The position numbers were made by a program, and so were the translations under genes. From NCBI RefSeq assembly GCF_040276085.1, contig NZ_JBELOK010000001.1, positions 248,001-312,000 on the forward strand: a stretch of 64,000 bases of DNA, written 5' to 3'. Within the stretch, counting starts at the first letter, position 1, and each line of letters opens with the position of its first letter. This document shows positions 63,620 through 64,000 of this stretch, piece after piece. Under the pieces are notes generated by a model. The model did no database searches. It saw nothing but the letters and a program-made list of their open reading frames with translations, and had not been told where the DNA came from. The DNA comes from Castellaniella sp040276085 (lineage in GTDB: Bacteria > Pseudomonadota > Gammaproteobacteria > Burkholderiales > Burkholderiaceae_B).

Positions 63620-64000
63620 TTACCCGGCGCAGCAGGATAGTTGCTTCACATCCTTGTTGAAGGTCTGCGCCGCGAGCTTCAAGCCTTCGACCATCGTCAG
63701 ATAGGGGAACAACTGGTCGGCCAGTTCCTGCACGGTCATCCGGTTGCGGATGGCGAGTACCGCCGTCTGGATCAGTTCGCCCGCTTCCGGGGCCACCGCC
63801 TGTACGCCGATGAGCCGTCCGCTACCTTCCTCGATGACCAGCTTGATGAAGCCGCGTGTGTCAAAGCTGGCGAGCGCACGCGGCACGTTGTCCAAGGTCA
63901 AAGTGCGACTGTCGGTCTCGATCCCGTCGTGATGAGCCTCTGCCTCGCTGTAGCCCACGGTGGCGACTTGCGGATCGGTGAACACCACGGCAGGCATGGC
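63620..64000 (-). CDS. merA: mercury(II) reductase MerA, 3' part of copy 2
   Basis: The last 126 codons of merA, up to the window edge, identical to the copy 1 sequence at 5182-5562. It includes the dimerisation domain (FIKLVIEEGSGRLIGVQAV) and the C-terminal Hg-binding pair LSCCAG. The N-terminal HMA and FAD domains lie outside the window. Confidence 0.93.
   Translation of the reverse strand, partial: AMPAVVFTDPQVATVGYSEAEAHHDGIETDSRTLTLDNVPRALASFDTRGFIKLVIEEGSGRLIGVQAVAPEAGELIQTAVLAIRNRMTVQELADQLFPYLTMVEGLKLAAQTFNKDVKQLSCCAG

Larger units (their letters stand above)
61994..64000. mobile_element. Tn7-like transposon copy 2, left part (continues beyond window)
   Basis: From 61994 to the end the sequence repeats 3556-5562 with an offset of 58,438; every reading frame in it is identical. 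It has the same orientation as copy 1. Left flank ccggg (61989-61993), inside an IS3-family orfB. Only the left end, the IS3 element, the merD fragment and the 3' part of merA lie in the window; the remaining 16 kb would be outside. Confidence 0.92.

Overview
This is a GC-rich chromosomal segment of a heterotrophic betaproteobacterium. The core genes (acnA, glcDEF, a zeta-class GST, msrQ, PrpD-like proteins) and the many LysR/GntR regulators suggest Burkholderiales, probably Alcaligenaceae (Bordetella/Achromobacter/Pusillimonas type). No tRNA, rRNA or CRISPR array was recognised.

Bases 1-3555: the 5' part of a LysR regulator, divergent from an MmgE/PrpD-family gene and an MFS transporter. Bases 3556-21972: a complete 18.4-kb Tn7-like transposon. 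It has three dispersed TnsB-type sites at the left end, three tandem sites at 20-bp spacing at the right end, TGT/ACA termini and a tnsABCDE set resembling Tn7 itself. Its cargo is layered: an IS3-family element, a Tn21-style mercury operon (merTPCA plus a broken merD, merR divergent, classical merOP, and a Tn21-type 38-bp terminal repeat next to merR), and a copper/thiol-redox operon (two small secreted or membrane proteins, a 40-aa membrane peptide, a Met-rich multicopper oxidase, a split DsbD, a DUF411 protein) behind a CueR-type promoter. An exbB fragment and a merA fragment are older debris.

Bases 21973-32376: a YXWGXW-repeat gene cut by the transposon, then an MFS/LysR pair, an aldo/keto reductase, aconitase, an FmdE-domain protein, a PAP2 phosphatase, msrQ and maleylacetoacetate isomerase. 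Bases 32377-45750: a probable catabolic cluster of an ABC importer, acyl-CoA ligase, GMC alcohol dehydrogenase, aldehyde dehydrogenase, FadR-type regulator, class III CoA-transferase and an alkylglycerone-phosphate-synthase-like flavoprotein. Its two outer promoters share a GTAGTACCA operator element. The enzyme order reads as alcohol to aldehyde to acid to acyl-CoA.

Bases 45751-61375: LysR / class II aldolase / MFS; GntR / Rieske oxygenase and reductase; alpha/beta hydrolase and Fe-type alcohol dehydrogenase; glycolate oxidase glcDEF with a divergent GntR regulator; another GntR; and a thiol-dioxygenase-like cupin. Bases 61376-61993 hold an IS3-family element cut in its orfB by a second copy of the Tn7-like transposon (61994 to the window end). 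This copy has the same orientation, and its first 2007 bases match 3556-5562. Two direct copies about 40 kb apart, with non-matching flanks at the first copy, are the most unusual structural feature.
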